Below are positions 24,443-37,400 of a stretch of 64,000 nucleotides of DNA, one piece after another (the stretch's first letter is position 1; every line of letters begins with the position of its first letter). The notes under the pieces were generated by a model. It did no database searches. It saw only the letters and a list, made by a program, of their open reading frames with translations, and was not told the origin of the DNA. Source of the stretch: Larix kaempferi (lineage: Eukaryota; Streptophyta; Pinopsida; Pinales; Pinaceae); the NCBI GenBank assembly GCA_027924585.1, contig BSBM01002100.1, positions 1,121,001 through 1,185,000 on the forward strand. The letters are read 5' to 3'. The position numbers were made by a program, and so were the translations under genes.

Positions 24443-25870
24443 TTGTTAGGGTTTCCTAACTCGAGGGCTACAGGCAGCAGCCCCTGTCATACTTGTCTCT
24501 CTACTTCACCTACCTCGGGAATGGCACCTGTAGCTGACACAGGCCTTCAGGGCTCACACATGACACTCGGGGAACCTTGGGGGGATGTGGTGGATTACTC
24601 TGACGACCCTTACAAGGGTAAATATGTTTTTACCTCCTCGTCTTCTTTCCAGCCTCCATCCACCGAGAAGGAAACACCAGGAACTGTGCTGGAGATGGCG
24701 ACATCTGGTATGTTGGTTTCTAGCAGTGGCTCACCGGGTCTTCATCCCCATTATAGGGTTTCACCACCGCGGTTTGAGTCTTACAATGAACTGCTTACTC
24801 TGGAGTCTCTTGTTACCCCTGAACCCCCGTTTCTCTCTGCACGTTCATTGGCTCCTCAACTAAGCGGTAATCCTTACTCTCTTTTCGATCCTCCTTTACA
24901 GTCGGACCTGGGAGCACCGGTGGTCACAGATGCAATGAGAACCCTCTCGGAACCCTTACAGGAAAATTGGGCGAATTCCCTTTACGACCGCTGTTTCGAC
25001 TTTCTGGCCACGGGATGGCCTTCTTCTTTCAACACTGTTTTTGAACCGGAGCTTCCTGCGAACCCTGACCCACCTTCGACTTAGAGCCCGGATAGTTTCA
25101 CCGCCTTGATCTGCATCCCTCGGATTTCCAGGTCCCCCTCCAAATGCTCCCCGATCCAGGGAAACCTTGTCCACCGGCTCGGACTCACAAATCTCTCATA
25201 GCCATCCCGGGGCTCCATCTGTGGGGTAAAAAAAAGGATAAGTGCCTCAAAATCTCACAGAATCTACTCAATCTGGTTTGTGGGAAAAATGTCTTTGTAG
25301 CTTAATCCTTAGAGATGGCGGAGTTGGCGGTCGTCAGAAGGACTCGTGGAAAACACCCCAATATGGCACAACTGTGGTGGATTGTTTTCAAGCTTTATTG
25401 CAAGGAGGATGTGGAGATCATATTGCAACATCATTGTAGCTTCGGAAACACACCCTTCCAGTTGAAGAATTAGATTCCCTTGTTCGATGACGAGTGCAAG
25501 CGACTCGATACTGTGCCTGTCTGGGTTAGACTAATGGGCCTCCCCTGGGAATTCTGGAATTGGAACTCTTTCAGAGACATTGGAAATTCCCTGGAGTTTT
25601 TCATCGAGGCTGACATGTCCTTCCTCCACACTAAGAGACTGACGGTTGCTCGTATTTTGGTATCCTTAAACCTTCACTCAGGGCTCAGGGAAAGGTTAAA
25701 CTTCATCTAGGGACAAGAAACTCGCACCCAAACCCTAGACTAGGAGGGTGTACCCTTCCGTTGCCATAGGTGCCATATCAATGGCCACCTCATAAAACAT
25801 TTTAAGTTGTCTTTCTCCTCTATCTTGGATCGACCCAAGAAGCGGGTTGTGGGACGCGAAATTACATAGG
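24443..25870 (+). pseudogene. LINE-3 ORF1 (gag-like, DUF4283 and CCHC knuckle)
   Basis: The first open part (24443-25084) is a Ser/Pro/Thr-rich N-terminus of about 213 codons. After a gap, 25480-25700 reads DTVPVWVRLMGLPWEFWNWN, the hallmark of DUF4283 in plant LINE ORF1. It is followed by a zinc-knuckle-like FRCHRCHINGHLIKHF at about 25755-25800. ORF1 proteins bind LINE RNA. Stops at 25082 and about 25708-25740 break it. Confidence 0.75.
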
Positions 25871-26551
25871 ACACCGTCGACTCCCAAAAACAAGGTCGCA
25901 GGGAGAACCTAGCAGAACACATCTCTCACGACAGGTGGGAGGAACCACGTCCTGCAGATACCCTGGTTTCTGATCTTCCGACGGTGGACGAACCTTCTCT
26001 GCAGACACCGCGAGCAACAATCGGGCACATTCTGGAACACGCATCCTCGAGTAAGCATTTTTCACTTCCCTCACACGTCTTTGTTTTGGTTGAAAATTTA
26101 CTTGCACTCAGCTTCGAAGGCTCTGACCCCCCCTTCCCTCTTCCCCTCTTCTTCCTCGGGTGCAAGCCCTGTTACTACCTTTGGACTACCCCACTCTTCT
26201 CCTTTACCCTCTTCTGCTTCCTCTCCTTATACCTTGGCACCCACTTTTCCATCCCCCCTCCCCCCTCCCTCCCCTTCCCCCCTTTTACCTGCCACCCTTA
26301 CTGCTCATGATGCTTCCCGAACTATACGCCTCCGAATTCGGTCAAGAGATGTTCCCATCGCCTCTTCACCTTTGTCCCTGCAACTGGGCTTGGTGAAAAA
26401 TACACTTCCTCTGGGTTGTGGGAAGGGACGAGGGCAACCCTCTCACCTCTCAGCAGCACAAATACGTGCACTTTTGGAACTTGCAGATGACAAAAAAAAG
26501 TCTATTATTGGGGCGCTTAGAACAACGGATTCCTTGGGTGTGGTTAACCCA

Positions 26552-29500
26552 TGAAACTTCTTTCCCTAAACTGCAGAGGGTTGGCAAGTGAGCCCAAGAA
26601 ACTTGCACTAAAAAGGATGATCTCGCTGCATCAGCGTGATGTTCTTTTGCTTCAAGAAACGTTAGGTTCAGAAGAGGGAATCACTACACTACTATCCTCT
26701 CTTTTTAATTAGATGGATTTTCAGGCACTTGATGCTCGTGGCCACTCTGGGGGTGTTTCCATTGGTTGGAACACTCAGACGGTTCGACTTAAAAATTCCT
26801 GGGGTTCGAGCTCGATTTTGGGTGTGGAGATTCATCATGCAGTTCTAAATTCTAGTTTCAACATTCTAAATATCTATGGACCTTATGTGGATCGGGTCCC
26901 CTTTTGGGACACCCTAAAAAAGACCTTTTTTTACATCTAGAAAATCTGATCATTGGCGGGGACCTGAATTTTACCCTCGGTAATCATGAGATTTGGGGCC
27001 CTAGTGCTAGAGCTGATATATTGGAAGATGATTTTGAACATCTGTTGCATGAATACAAGCTGGTGGATCTTATCCATGATAATATTAAACCTAATTGGAC
27101 CAATCGACGAACTGGGGTGGGTAGGATTGCTAAAAGATTGGATAGGTTTCTCCTGGAAGAACATCTGCTTGTACAAAACCTAAACATATGCTAGTGGGTG
27201 GACATGGGCGGTATCTCGGATCACTCTCCTATCTTTATGAAACTATCGAGAGAGGTCACAAAAACTCCTGGACCTTTCAAACTCTATGCAACATGGTTAA
27301 AGGAAGAGGAGGTCACTTCGATCATCAAGGATAAATGGGAACCCTACTGTCTAGTGGAGGGATACCATGCTGCTACACACTTTGTCAAAAACCTTTCTCT
27401 TGTAAAAAAGTGTTTAAAGGACCGGGCCTTCAAAAAGAAACAAAGGGATGAATTTGAACTTTCATAGGTGGAAGAGGAGATTCGACTGGCTCAGGATTTA
27501 GAAGGATGTGATTTCCTAACTCAAGAATCCTCTACTCAACTAGGGCTTCTTGAATCTTGAAGGCGCAAAGTCTTACAGACCCAAGAGGATATCTGGTGAC
27601 TAAAGAGCAGAGCTATCTAGCTTGAATGCGGTGATGATAATACAAAATTCTTTCAAAACTTTGCAAAAGGCAGAAAGTTCAAAATCACCATCTGGGAACT
27701 TCAAAATGATAATCATGAGAACATTTCCTCTTTCAATGGCTTAGCAGCCCTTGGGACTTCTCATTTCTCCTCCCTTTATAAAGTTGACAACAGAGGAAAT
27801 TTGGCCGACATCATTTAGATGGCCCAATATTTTCCTGGTTTCATCACCCCGGAGGACAATCTAGATCTCATGGAGGAGATCTCTGAAGAGGAATTAAAAG
27901 AAACCCTTCATAGCTTCCAAAAGGATAAAAGTCCCAGACTGGACAGCTGGACCATTGAATTATTCCTTGCACATTTCGAGGTCATTGGTGCAGATCTTCT
28001 CCAACTGGTGGAGGAGTCTCGCTCGCGGGACATGTACACCCACCCCTGAACTCCACCTTCATTGTCTTAATTCCAAATTCGGATCTTCCGACCTCTTTCA
28101 ATGACTTCAAACCTATCTCCCTCTGCAATATCACATACAAGGTGGTGGCAAAGATCATTTCCAAAAGGCTCAAAAAAGTTCTCTCAAAGGTCATCTCTCT
28201 GGAACAATTTGGCTTCCTGGAAGGTCGTCAGATCCATGAAGCAATTAGAGTAGCTTAGGAGTGTTTTCACTCAATTAAACTCAAGAAATTAAAAGGAGAA
28301 GTCATAAAACTTGATCTCTCAAAGGCCTTGGATAAGGTTAGCTAGCACTACATTAGAATGCTGATGACACACCTTGATTTTGACTACTCCTTCATCAAAT
28401 GGGTCATGAGATGCATTTCTACTGCATCATTTGGAGTCCTAATTAATGGTTCCGCTTCAATTTTTTTTCATGTAGGCTGGGGGCTCCGTCAGGGTTGTCC
28501 GCTCTCCCCTCTACTTTTCTTATTGGTGGCAGAAGGCCTCAATAGAGCTATTCTGGATGCAAAGTGCAGGGGCACTTTCAAAGGTATCGATATCTCGACC
28601 TCTCTTTTCCTAACACACTTACTTTTCGTCGACGATATCCTCCTCTTTTGCAATGGTTCCATGAGGGATGTAGATACCCTTGCTAACATTCTGGACCTCT
28701 TTGGAAGGGCTATGGGAATGGAAATCAACATAAAAATCCACGCTCTCCTTGTCAAATATGGATGATCGGGAATCCCGTTACTACACTAGTATATTTCCCT
28801 ATGATTTTTCTGATCTGGATACAAGACTAAAATATCTGGGTTTCATTTTAAAGCTAAACAACTACAAAAAGGATGATTGGGGCTGTTTAATTGCAAAATT
28901 GGAGAAAAGACTTTCATCCTGGATTCATAGGTGGCTCTCCAGGGCTGGGAGATTAGTTCTCATCAAATCTGTGCTGGAAGCTATCCCAGTTTACTGGATG
29001 TCTCTTTCCGGGATCCCAAAAGGCATTTTAGAGAAATATCGAAAACTTTGTCTTAGATTTTTATGGTTTGGAAATTCTGAGAAACAGGTTTCTCCTTGGG
29101 TCAATTGGCAGACTCTTGCAAAGCCAAAGTCTCAGGGGGGCCGTGGACTCAAAAATATTCATCTTTTTGCAAAATCCTTGGCTACAAAGGCTAGTTGGTG
29201 TCTTCTGTCAATTGATAATCTATGGACGAAAGTGGTGATCCAAAAATATATTGCGCCTGTCTCTCTCTCTAATTGGGTTAAAAGCCCAACTCGCATTACT
29301 GCAGGCATCTCGGTCATTTGGAAATCCATCCTCTCCTCCTTTAACATCATTGACTTGGGGTTGGCCTGGAAGGTGGGGGATGGTACTCAAGTCCACATTG
29401 GGTTCAACCCTTGGTTGGGTTGTCAAAACAGACACATCCTCCCTCAGCCTCTTATTACCTTTCTGCATGCTCGTGGTTTTTACCACCTCTCACATATTGT

Positions 29501-30702
29501 CGATCTGGATACCACAAATATAATGCAGCAGGGATGGAAAGGTCCTGCACAAATTGGACTTCCGGCATCACACTAGGATACATGGAATGAATACCTCCTT
29601 TCCCTTCGATCCACACACTTCATAATTTCTACATCTCGGGACACTTTCATTTGTTCCCCTTCTCCGCTCGAACTCTATACCCCAAAGATGGGCTACAAAT
29701 TTTGGTTTGGTGAACTGAATGGAGGAGAACCACTGTGGTGGTGGAAATTGATCTGGCATTCAAAATTCCCTCTAAAATCCAAAATTTCCATGTGGTGCTC
29801 ACTATCAAACAAGGTTCCAGTTTGGGAGAAAATGAAAAGTTGGCGTATTGAAGGACCAGGGTGGTTCCCTTTGTGTAAACCGGCCTTCGAAACTCTACAT
29901 CATTTATTTATCACCTATCCCTTCATTTGTCATATCTGGACCCTTCTGCGCTCCACCTTAAATCTTGGAACTCTTTGGATAGGAAACACACTGGAGGAAG
30001 CATGGAGAAACTGGTTTGACTCTCCTGCTACGGCACTCTACAGGGCTCTTCCTCTTTTGGTAATTTGGGGGACTTGGTTGGCTCGCAATAAGGATCTCTT
30101 TCTCGACAAACAATCTGTCCCCGAACTGGTGGCCGAATAGAGTATGGATATCTTGCCTTATTTCCCCCAAGTTAAAATCTCTCCTCCTATCCGCATTATC
30201 ATTTCTGAATCCATTGACCCCACACTCCCTTGGGCATATTTCGATGGGGCAAAAATTGATCAACTTTGTGGTGGGGGGGTTGTCCTTCACCTGTCCCAAT
30301 CCTCCTTTTCATATCCAGATGGGACTTGGACCTGGAACAAACAATTTTGCTGAACTCTTTTCTCTCAAGCTTCTTCTTTGTTTTGCGCTTGAAAAGCATT
30401 ACACACAACTTCAGATCTTTGGTGACACTATGAATGTGATCAACTGGGTCAACAAAATTCAGTGGTGTCACAATCTATTTTTAAGTAATATTTTGGCAGA
30501 TGTATTGCGACTACTGAGGGATTTTGAAACCTTCTCCTGTCACCATGTTTACAGGGAACAAAACACTTCAGCGGATCAACTTTCAAAACAGGGACTGAAC
30601 TTACCTTTTGGACAGTGGAATATTTTGGCTACAGAACATGGTCAAGCTTATGAATATTTTCACAGACCCTTCATAGAGGGACTGGAAATCATAGATATAT
30701 GA
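26552..30702 (+). pseudogene. LINE-3 ORF2 (endonuclease, RT, zf-RVT, RNase H), broken
   Basis: ORF2 begins MKLLSLNCRGLASEPK, the plant LINE endonuclease start. LLLQET and GGDLNF follow near 26650 and 26955, and SDHSP near 27220 closes the APE-type endonuclease. Reverse transcriptase spans about 28060-28770, with RPISL-type FKPISLCN, LRQGCPLSPLLF and the catalytic FVDD box (28627-28638). A long clean stretch at 28749-29576 covers the RT thumb. zf-RVT lies at about 29740-29940 (WWWKLIWHSKFPLKSKISMW). RNase H lies at 30220-30600 (PWAYFDGAKI, FGDTMNVINW, QNTSADQLSKQG). At least eight stops or frameshifts are visible. Confidence 0.88.
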
Positions 30703-30934
30703 TACCCTCTAAACACAACATTTTTTTTTATCGGGATATCCTATTTTTTGACATATTTTGAGGCCCTCGGTGGACCTTGGATCACTCATACATGTATATA
30801 CAAGTTGATTGCTCAATCATAGCAGCTCTTTTGATACATCACTATGCTGGACTTTCTTTCTGAAAGGCATTATAAATTCTTTCTGCAATATGTAATTTGT
30901 TTATAATCTTAATTAAATTATGCTTTTTTGCTTG

Positions 30935-30966
<32 letters not shown>

Positions 30967-30970
<4 letters not shown>

Positions 30971-32674
30971 GAGGAAATCGTATATATATGGGCGGAAAAT
31001 TTATTTAAAAATTTAATTTAAATGAAATGTAAATAAAATTTTTTAAATCAATTTAAAGTTTCAAATATCAATTTTGAACTTTACAAAAAAAAGCATTAAC
31101 AACACATATATTATATTTTTTTTATAAATGAACATTTAAAAAAATATATATATAAGTTATATTATATATACAAATAAATTAAAAAAAAACAAATTCATGG
31201 CAGCAAGCGCGACCATGGCCAGCCTTGGCGCAACCACAGGCTGCATCCATGGGCGGCTCGGCCAGCAGCAGTGCTGTGGCCTTGGGCGCAGCCGGCTAGC
31301 AGTCGTGTGTTGCGGCCGTGGGCTTGTAGCCCATCCAGTGCCATGCGCTGCGGCCTGGGCGCAGCCCGACCAACAACCATGTGTTGCGGCCTAGGCGCAG
31401 CCCGACCTGCGCCATGAGCTGCGATCGTGCGCTTGCAACCCGACCTGGTCCATGAGCTGTTGTCGTGGGCCTGCAGCCCGACCAGCGCGGCCATGGGCCA
31501 ACAGCCCGACCAACGCAATCATGGGCCAGCATCCCGGCCAGTGCAGTCGTGGGCGCGACGATGGGCCAGCAACCGGCCAGCGCAACCATGGGCCAGTGCG
31601 GGGAAATCCCTGACTGTGTGTAGAGAGGAGGGGGCGCCTAGCTGGGCTGCCGCCGCTCCAAACTCTCGGTATGAGGCGGAAAAAAAAATATACATACTAT
31701 TTCACAAAATAAAATAAAATATTATAACAAAAAAAATGACCATAAACAAAAAAATGATGAAATGAACGATGAAGTAATTACCTGAATGGTTGGCTCGAAG
31801 CTCTCCTGGTGCGGAGCAAAGCACAACGATTGCAAGTCTCTCTGGAGCAAGGCTGGCCGTCAAGGAGGAATGGCCGATATGCCAAGGATTTCCACAGAGT
31901 TGCAAAGCTCAGTCCGCGAGAAACATGGTGAAAGAATGAACCGCCGCTAGGGTTTTCCCTTCTTGTAGAGGTTCTTTTTTAAAAATTATTTTATTTGCAT
32001 GTCGGCCGCGTGGCCTTCGTGCTAGTCGACCTTGGGTTAAGGTGAGGATCGGATAGAAAATTTATATGTTATTTATTTTAATTTTTTATAAATAATCGTA
32101 TATTGTATAATTGTTTAATGTATAATGTATTATGAATATTAAGTATTTATTTATATTGTGTATTTATATTTTATAAACATTTAACACAATGTATACTTAA
32201 GTTAAACCTTAGGATTAGTAAACTTTGTTAAAAATTATAAGGAGAATTATTAATTAATGTTAATTAATGATTATAACCTTAATCCAAAGATTAATTATTA
32301 ACCAAAGGTTAATTATTAAGGTTATATTAATTAATAAAATACTAGTGTAATGATTAATAAAGTTAGGGTTAATATTAGATATTTAGTTAAACTTTGACTA
32401 TTCTTAAATGGTCATAGATTAGATTTAAACCCTATGGAGATTGCGTGGAATCTAACACTTAAATTTACATAGAACTATTGTAGTAGATTTAGTACCGATT
32501 GGCCTCACGATGGACTGATCGAAACGCCTAGAACTATAACTCTTTATGTAAAAACGCTTGTAAAAAAAAATCATCCGGCGCACACTTTAGAACTAACAGT
32601 TGAGTTTAACAGTAACCTAGTCCATATGTCGTCATATGCTAATTGTCATATTATTCCATGTTACAGGGATAAAC
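30967..32674 (+). other. Gypsy-3 leader, right part
   Basis: This is non-coding DNA between LINE-3 and the gag start. It holds the GC-rich minisatellite at 31190-31620 and an AT-rich stretch at 32050-32400. An acceptor-like CCATGTTACAG/G stands just before the gag ATG. Open frames in 31195-31717 appear on several frames because the minisatellite lacks stops; none is supported as a gene. Confidence 0.5.
31194..31620. repeat. GC-rich degenerate minisatellite
   Basis: Strings such as CAGCCCGACCAGCGC, CATGGGCCAGCA and GCAGCCCGACC recur at irregular intervals of roughly 30-45 bases for about 430 bases. The block is strikingly GC-rich inside AT-rich sequence. It is imperfect, so it is old or under mixed slippage and point mutation. 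It lies in the Gypsy-3 leader. Confidence 0.75.
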
Positions 32675-33790
32675 ATGGTAAGGACACGAGCTGGTCGAGG
32701 GCGAGGTCAGGTGACAACATTACCTGAGCCTAATGTGCCGATACCATCGCCAGAGACCATCCTTATATTGCGCTCACTGGCGGAAATAAACGAAACACTT
32801 CGAGGACTACATAGAGGAAGTGTTACCTTGGAAGTAGAAGTGGAGGCCCCTCCACTAAGGGGATAAATTCCCAAAGTAGAAGTGAACATGGTACAGAGAC
32901 CTCCGCATCAGGATATCACAAGGGAGCTTCAGAAGATAAGGCTTCCAGAGTTTTCAGGGGGTCGAGTAGGGATACGAGCAGAGTCATGGTTGGAAGAGAT
33001 GACGAGATGCTTAACTTTACAGGAATACACTTCCACGTCCAAGTCCAAGATTGCCATATTTCAACTAAAGGGGGTCGCTTTGAATTGGTGGGGGAACCAA
33101 GAAAGGAAGTTGCACCTTACACCAGACACAGTTCCATGGGAACTATTTGTGGAAAATTTCAAAGGAAAGTACTTAACCGCATCCTACAAGGAAGAAAAAG
33201 CAGGGGACCTTCATGCCTTGGTACAAAGGCATCTATCTGTGGAGGATTATGAATAAAGGTTCATGAAATTAGTAAAGTATGCTCCTTACTTGGACAACGA
33301 TGAACACCAGGTTGAACGCTTCATGTATGGGATCAATACGAAGATCAGGGCCCAAGTATGGATGTGGAAACCGACTTAGGTTGCCGAAGCGGTAGATTTC
33401 CCTCGTTATACAGAGGAGATGTTGGGTGCAAATCCCATCAGGTCATTCAACTCTTAGCAATCGGGGTTTATGGGGAAGGCCCCTCGAAGCTACCCTCGGG
33501 GAGGGTATGCGAGGTGACTTCCCTACAGAAACAGGTACACACCAAGGGTTGCGATGGTAGACAGGTCAGTGGCAACTAGGGAAGTATCCCAATCAGCCAC
33601 AGGAACTCACCAGAGTGTGACGAATTTTAGAGGATCAGTCGACAGGGGAAGGAGTCCAATGGGGAGGACCCCCTCTCATAGGTCTAAACAGGTTATCTCG
33701 CCTACTCCATTACAGGTTGCTTGTTGGGGATGTGGAGGTCCACATTACCAACGTGACTGTCCCGAATTACGATCCGATACAGTGGATTGA
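32675..33790 (+). pseudogene. Gypsy-3 gag, broken
   Basis: The likely start is the ATG at 32675 (MVRTRAGRGRGQVTTLPEP). A retrotransposon gag core follows at about 32940-33260 (RLPEFSGG, SWLEEMTRCL, WWGNQERK, VPWELFVENF). A CCHC knuckle lies near 33718-33765 (CWGCGGPHYQRDC). Stops at about 32864, 33254 and 33376, and a frame change near 33500, disrupt it. Gag forms the particle that packages element RNA. Confidence 0.85.
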
Positions 33791-33805
33791 GAAGGAAAGG
33801 ATCCA

Positions 33806-34198
33806 ATGGGGAGTGGGGGTAGTAGGTATCATATCTCAGCAGCAGTGAATAATCATCAGGAAAAGCACCAATCCACTATGGTGGAATCATTAGGTACAGT
33901 CAATAATATTAAACTTAGAATATTGTTTTATCCTGGTGCTACATATGGTTTTATTTCTCCATATGCATTAGACAAATGTGGGTTGGCAGCCTACGAGCAT
34001 GATGATTTCAACTTAGTTGAAATGGATTCAGGGGTAAAGCAAGTGGTAGGACCTAGTGTCGACAAGTGCATAGCGGATCTCGGGGTGTGTGTTACACAAG
34101 TCAAGGTGTACGTAACCACCCTCGAAACTTATGATCTCATAAAAGGTATGAACTGGCTAGAGGAACATCGAGCTTTCGTGGACTGCTATGGGAAGATC
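33806..34198 (+). pseudogene. Gypsy-3 protease fragment
   Basis: About 130 codons match a Gypsy aspartic protease region: VNNIKLRILFYPGATYGFIS, then YDLIKGMNWLEEHRAFVDC, with the GMNWL box typical of plant Gypsy proteases. The catalytic D-S-G-A triad reads Y-P-G-A, so the active Asp is missing. The frame is cut at 34198 by pararetrovirus copy A; the Gypsy RT and integrase are absent. Confidence 0.8.
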
Positions 34199-34495
34199 GA
34201 GCCAATCACAATCACAATCACAATTTTATTCTGGTATAATCTTTACTTATTCTGCAAGTGAATGGATGTATGCTTATATCTACTAAATCTGCTGTGAAGT
34301 TTTGTATTATCTTTCTGTCTTTGCATTCTACAACTGGCCTTGTAGGCGGTGGAAATGACCGCTGAGCTTATTGTAGGGCGTGAGAGGTTTTAAGTTGGGT
34401 TGTCCGAAGTCAGAGAGGTAGTAGGCCATGGGAAGGCGTAGTAAGTCCTCAGAGTTACCGGAGACTATCAGTGAGCACTAAACCTCATTTATTTC
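34199..34495 (+). promoter_or_regulatory. Copy A leader (5' UTR), truncated at the primer site
   Basis: This is non-coding and matches 46823-47113 of copy B in reverse complement. It begins with a short CAATCA repeat. Its left edge falls within the primer site, so the first bases of that site are missing. No promoter remains upstream; the adjoining DNA is Gypsy-3 protease. Confidence 0.75.
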
Positions 34496-37400
34496 ATGGA
34501 CCCTGCAATGGACACAGTTGAGCTCACAACCTTAGAATGTGAGTCAGGAAATGATACAGAAGTATCATTAGCTGAACGTAGATCTTCCTTTAATCCTCCA
34601 TCCACTTTTGAGTCTTCTTTCATACACATCAATGATCTTAATCCGTCTGAAAATTGGCAATTACCACAGATCCTTCCTCGAGATGTCTATCGACTTAATT
34701 GGTGGAATCTCAAATCTGTAACACAAATAAAAGTGTCTTCAGTAGATGTTTCATTTACTGATAAAGATGAGCCTGTACATATCAATCTGTTAGATAAGAG
34801 TCAAATAGATTGGGATAAATCGCAGAAGTTTAAGTATGCACAGCTTGATGCAGTTAAACTTGGTTTAGGTTCTTTAGTTCGTCCTTACCTTCAAGTGTCA
34901 TCTATGTGTGTTGTTGTAGATACCCGTCATAAGAATTTTGCGGATGCTTTTATAGGTGGTTTTACAGGTCCTTTGCATTATGGACCAGCTTTTGGTACAA
35001 TATACCCAAAGTATTCAATGAGTCTTGATGACCCTTATATCTATGATTTGCTCAAAGTCTATATACTTCCAAGGGGTTTCAACATGGATACTGGATCTAA
35101 AATTATCCTGTTGAAAGGCGGTGTCGTAGTCCGGTTTGGCAATGATACATTACCTGCTCTCCGTTCCCATGTCCACCAGAGTTCTCAGCTGTATAGCGTG
35201 GTGGAGAGAGAGAAGTCGAAAAATGTCACTCCTGTTACCTTTGATTGGACTGGAATCCAATATCCCCAGCAATGGGAAGTTAAATACTCATAGTTAAGAA
35301 ATAATGAAAGGGTTGCTCAATCCTTTAATCCTAAGCCTCTGACTTTTGATCATATAACCAGTTCCTTTCGAGCTCCTGATGAACATCTAACCCCAAGATT
35401 TCAACCTCCACTGATTCAGTCTACATCTGTGTCTTCATATAATAATGCCATACTTCAAGTGAAGTCTAATAATGTAAATCCTTCTGTTCCGTCTTCTTCT
35501 TCTCAAACTTCCTACACAGGGTTGTTTGACAGTGAACATCGATGCCAGCATGCAGATTGCCCTGCATGTAAGAAAATAATGCAGAGAATCCAACATCAAA
35601 AGAACAGAGAGTTGTCGTCCTTAGGAATGTTTTCTCTTCCAAGGAAAGGCAAGGACATGGAATTCAATGTTGGTGGAAATAGGTCTTATATCCCTATTCG
35701 AAATCTCCCACATCAACCTTTTCGTCAATTCCTTGCGGATGGCCAATCCAAAAGAGATTTTTTGCCTGTTAAATCTTCAACCCCTAATCAGTCTGTGTCT
35801 GATGAAATAAAATTAGCAAATTGGGGAAATTTACAGCAATATCACACTGCTAGAAATATTGATGATATGGCAAGAGATATTATGTTCTTGAAAAGCAGTG
35901 CGATTGAGAAGAAACAACAAATACTTGCGCTAGCAATAAAGCTAGAATTGTTGGATCATCTTCTCCATGATTCAACAGATATCAAAATAGCAGTAGAGAA
36001 AGCTTCTGCAAAAACTGATAGGTGTTTGGCTGTTTTAGAAGAGCTTGTGACAAAAACAGAAACGTTCCAAAAGAAATCTTATGTTGTCAGTGACCATGTC
36101 ATAGCCTTAGCCAGCAAAGGACATTCAAAGAAAGCTTCACACTGTAAAAGTCATTCTTTGAGTCAATTCAGTACTCCCATAGCTAAACCTGATTTTGACT
36201 TTGGTGAAAGTGATTCTTTAAGAGCAGATATTGAAAATTGGATCTCAGAGTTTAAAAGTTTTAAGCCAGCTTTAGATCCAAAATATTCTGCCCAATTAAC
36301 TGCCCTTGAAATTGGTTTCCATAACATAGAAGCTCAATCCTCCAATAGGGGTCAGCCTTCAGGTCCTCCAGCCTATGATGTGCATATTCCAGATGCCAAA
36401 GCCTCTGTAAGTCCTGCTCCAAGATTTAATATAGGAATTAACTCATTAAATAATCTGTTGTCCCAGATGCCCGAACAGCCAATGTTCAATGTACAGTGTC
36501 AAACCAGAAGTGACATTAAGAATGCATTACAGATGTTAGGACAATGGATATTGTATAAGAAAACACAGGAAAATAACCTTACAAGCCAAATGTTGGGTAC
36601 ACAATTAGTTGCAGGCCTTTCCGGCCTAGCCTTTGAATGGTGGTGATGGTTGCCACAAGAAGCCCACAATGAGATGCTTGCTGCAGATGATGTAGATGAG
36701 CAAATTCTGAAAGCCTTGAGTAAGAAATTATATGGTCCTGATGATGGTGAAGATTATGACCATCTTGCTTCACTTTTCATGTCTGCACGTCTTTGTGATT
36801 TAAGCAAAAGTGAAGAATATTTTTGTTATATGCAGAACCTGTTAATTTCTAGTGGTAAGTCAGGTGAGCCTGCCTATTTGAAACACTACCTTAGAATTTT
36901 TCCAGGTCATGTTCCACATGCAGTTTAACAAGATTTGAAAGATAAGCACATTGAGTTAAGAGGGATGTCTTTAGCACAACTGCATGCGCATATACTTGAA
37001 ACTTGGCAAGAGCATTGTTTAGAATGCCGAGTTTCCAAAGACTTTAAGAGGAACCAAAAGATGTTTTCTGCTTCTTTCTGCAAAGATGTTGCAGGAATGC
37101 CAGACTGGGGGTGTGGTGCCCATAATAGAGGACAGTTTGGGAAAGAATCCTGTAAGTGCAGAAAGAAGAAAGGATTATACACATCTGATCCCATATATCA
37201 CCCAGATAAGCCATATAAGCACAAATCCAAGCATGGCTACAAACATAAAGATAAAAGGTATAAATCTCAGTATAAATCCAAAATATTTGTCAAGCGACGC
37301 ACTGAGAAAGGAAAAAAAGATGTTTGTTTTATCTGCGGTAAACCAGGTCATTGGGCTGGGAAATGTACAGAGAGAAAGTCTCGTCCAAGGCTTGCTGCCT

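Larger units (their letters stand above)
24415..30966 (+). mobile_element. LINE-3: near full-length plant LINE, decayed, nested in Gypsy-3
   Basis: Both LINE proteins can be traced in order: ORF1 with a DUF4283-type domain and zinc knuckle, then ORF2 with endonuclease, reverse transcriptase, zf-RVT and RNase H. The 3' end is an (AT)n tract at about 30937-30966. The same AT-rich string ending ATATATATAAA occurs before 24415 and at 30957-30969, a possible but low-complexity target duplication. Stops and frameshifts occur throughout, so it cannot move on its own. Confidence 0.88.

Noticed and set aside
30937-30969. (AT)n microsatellite as an independent feature
   Set aside because: It is best explained as the 3' tail of LINE-3 merged with an AT-rich target.
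31195-31717. Overlapping open frames on both strands
   Set aside because: They result from a GC-rich minisatellite lacking stops; no frame has a recognised domain.
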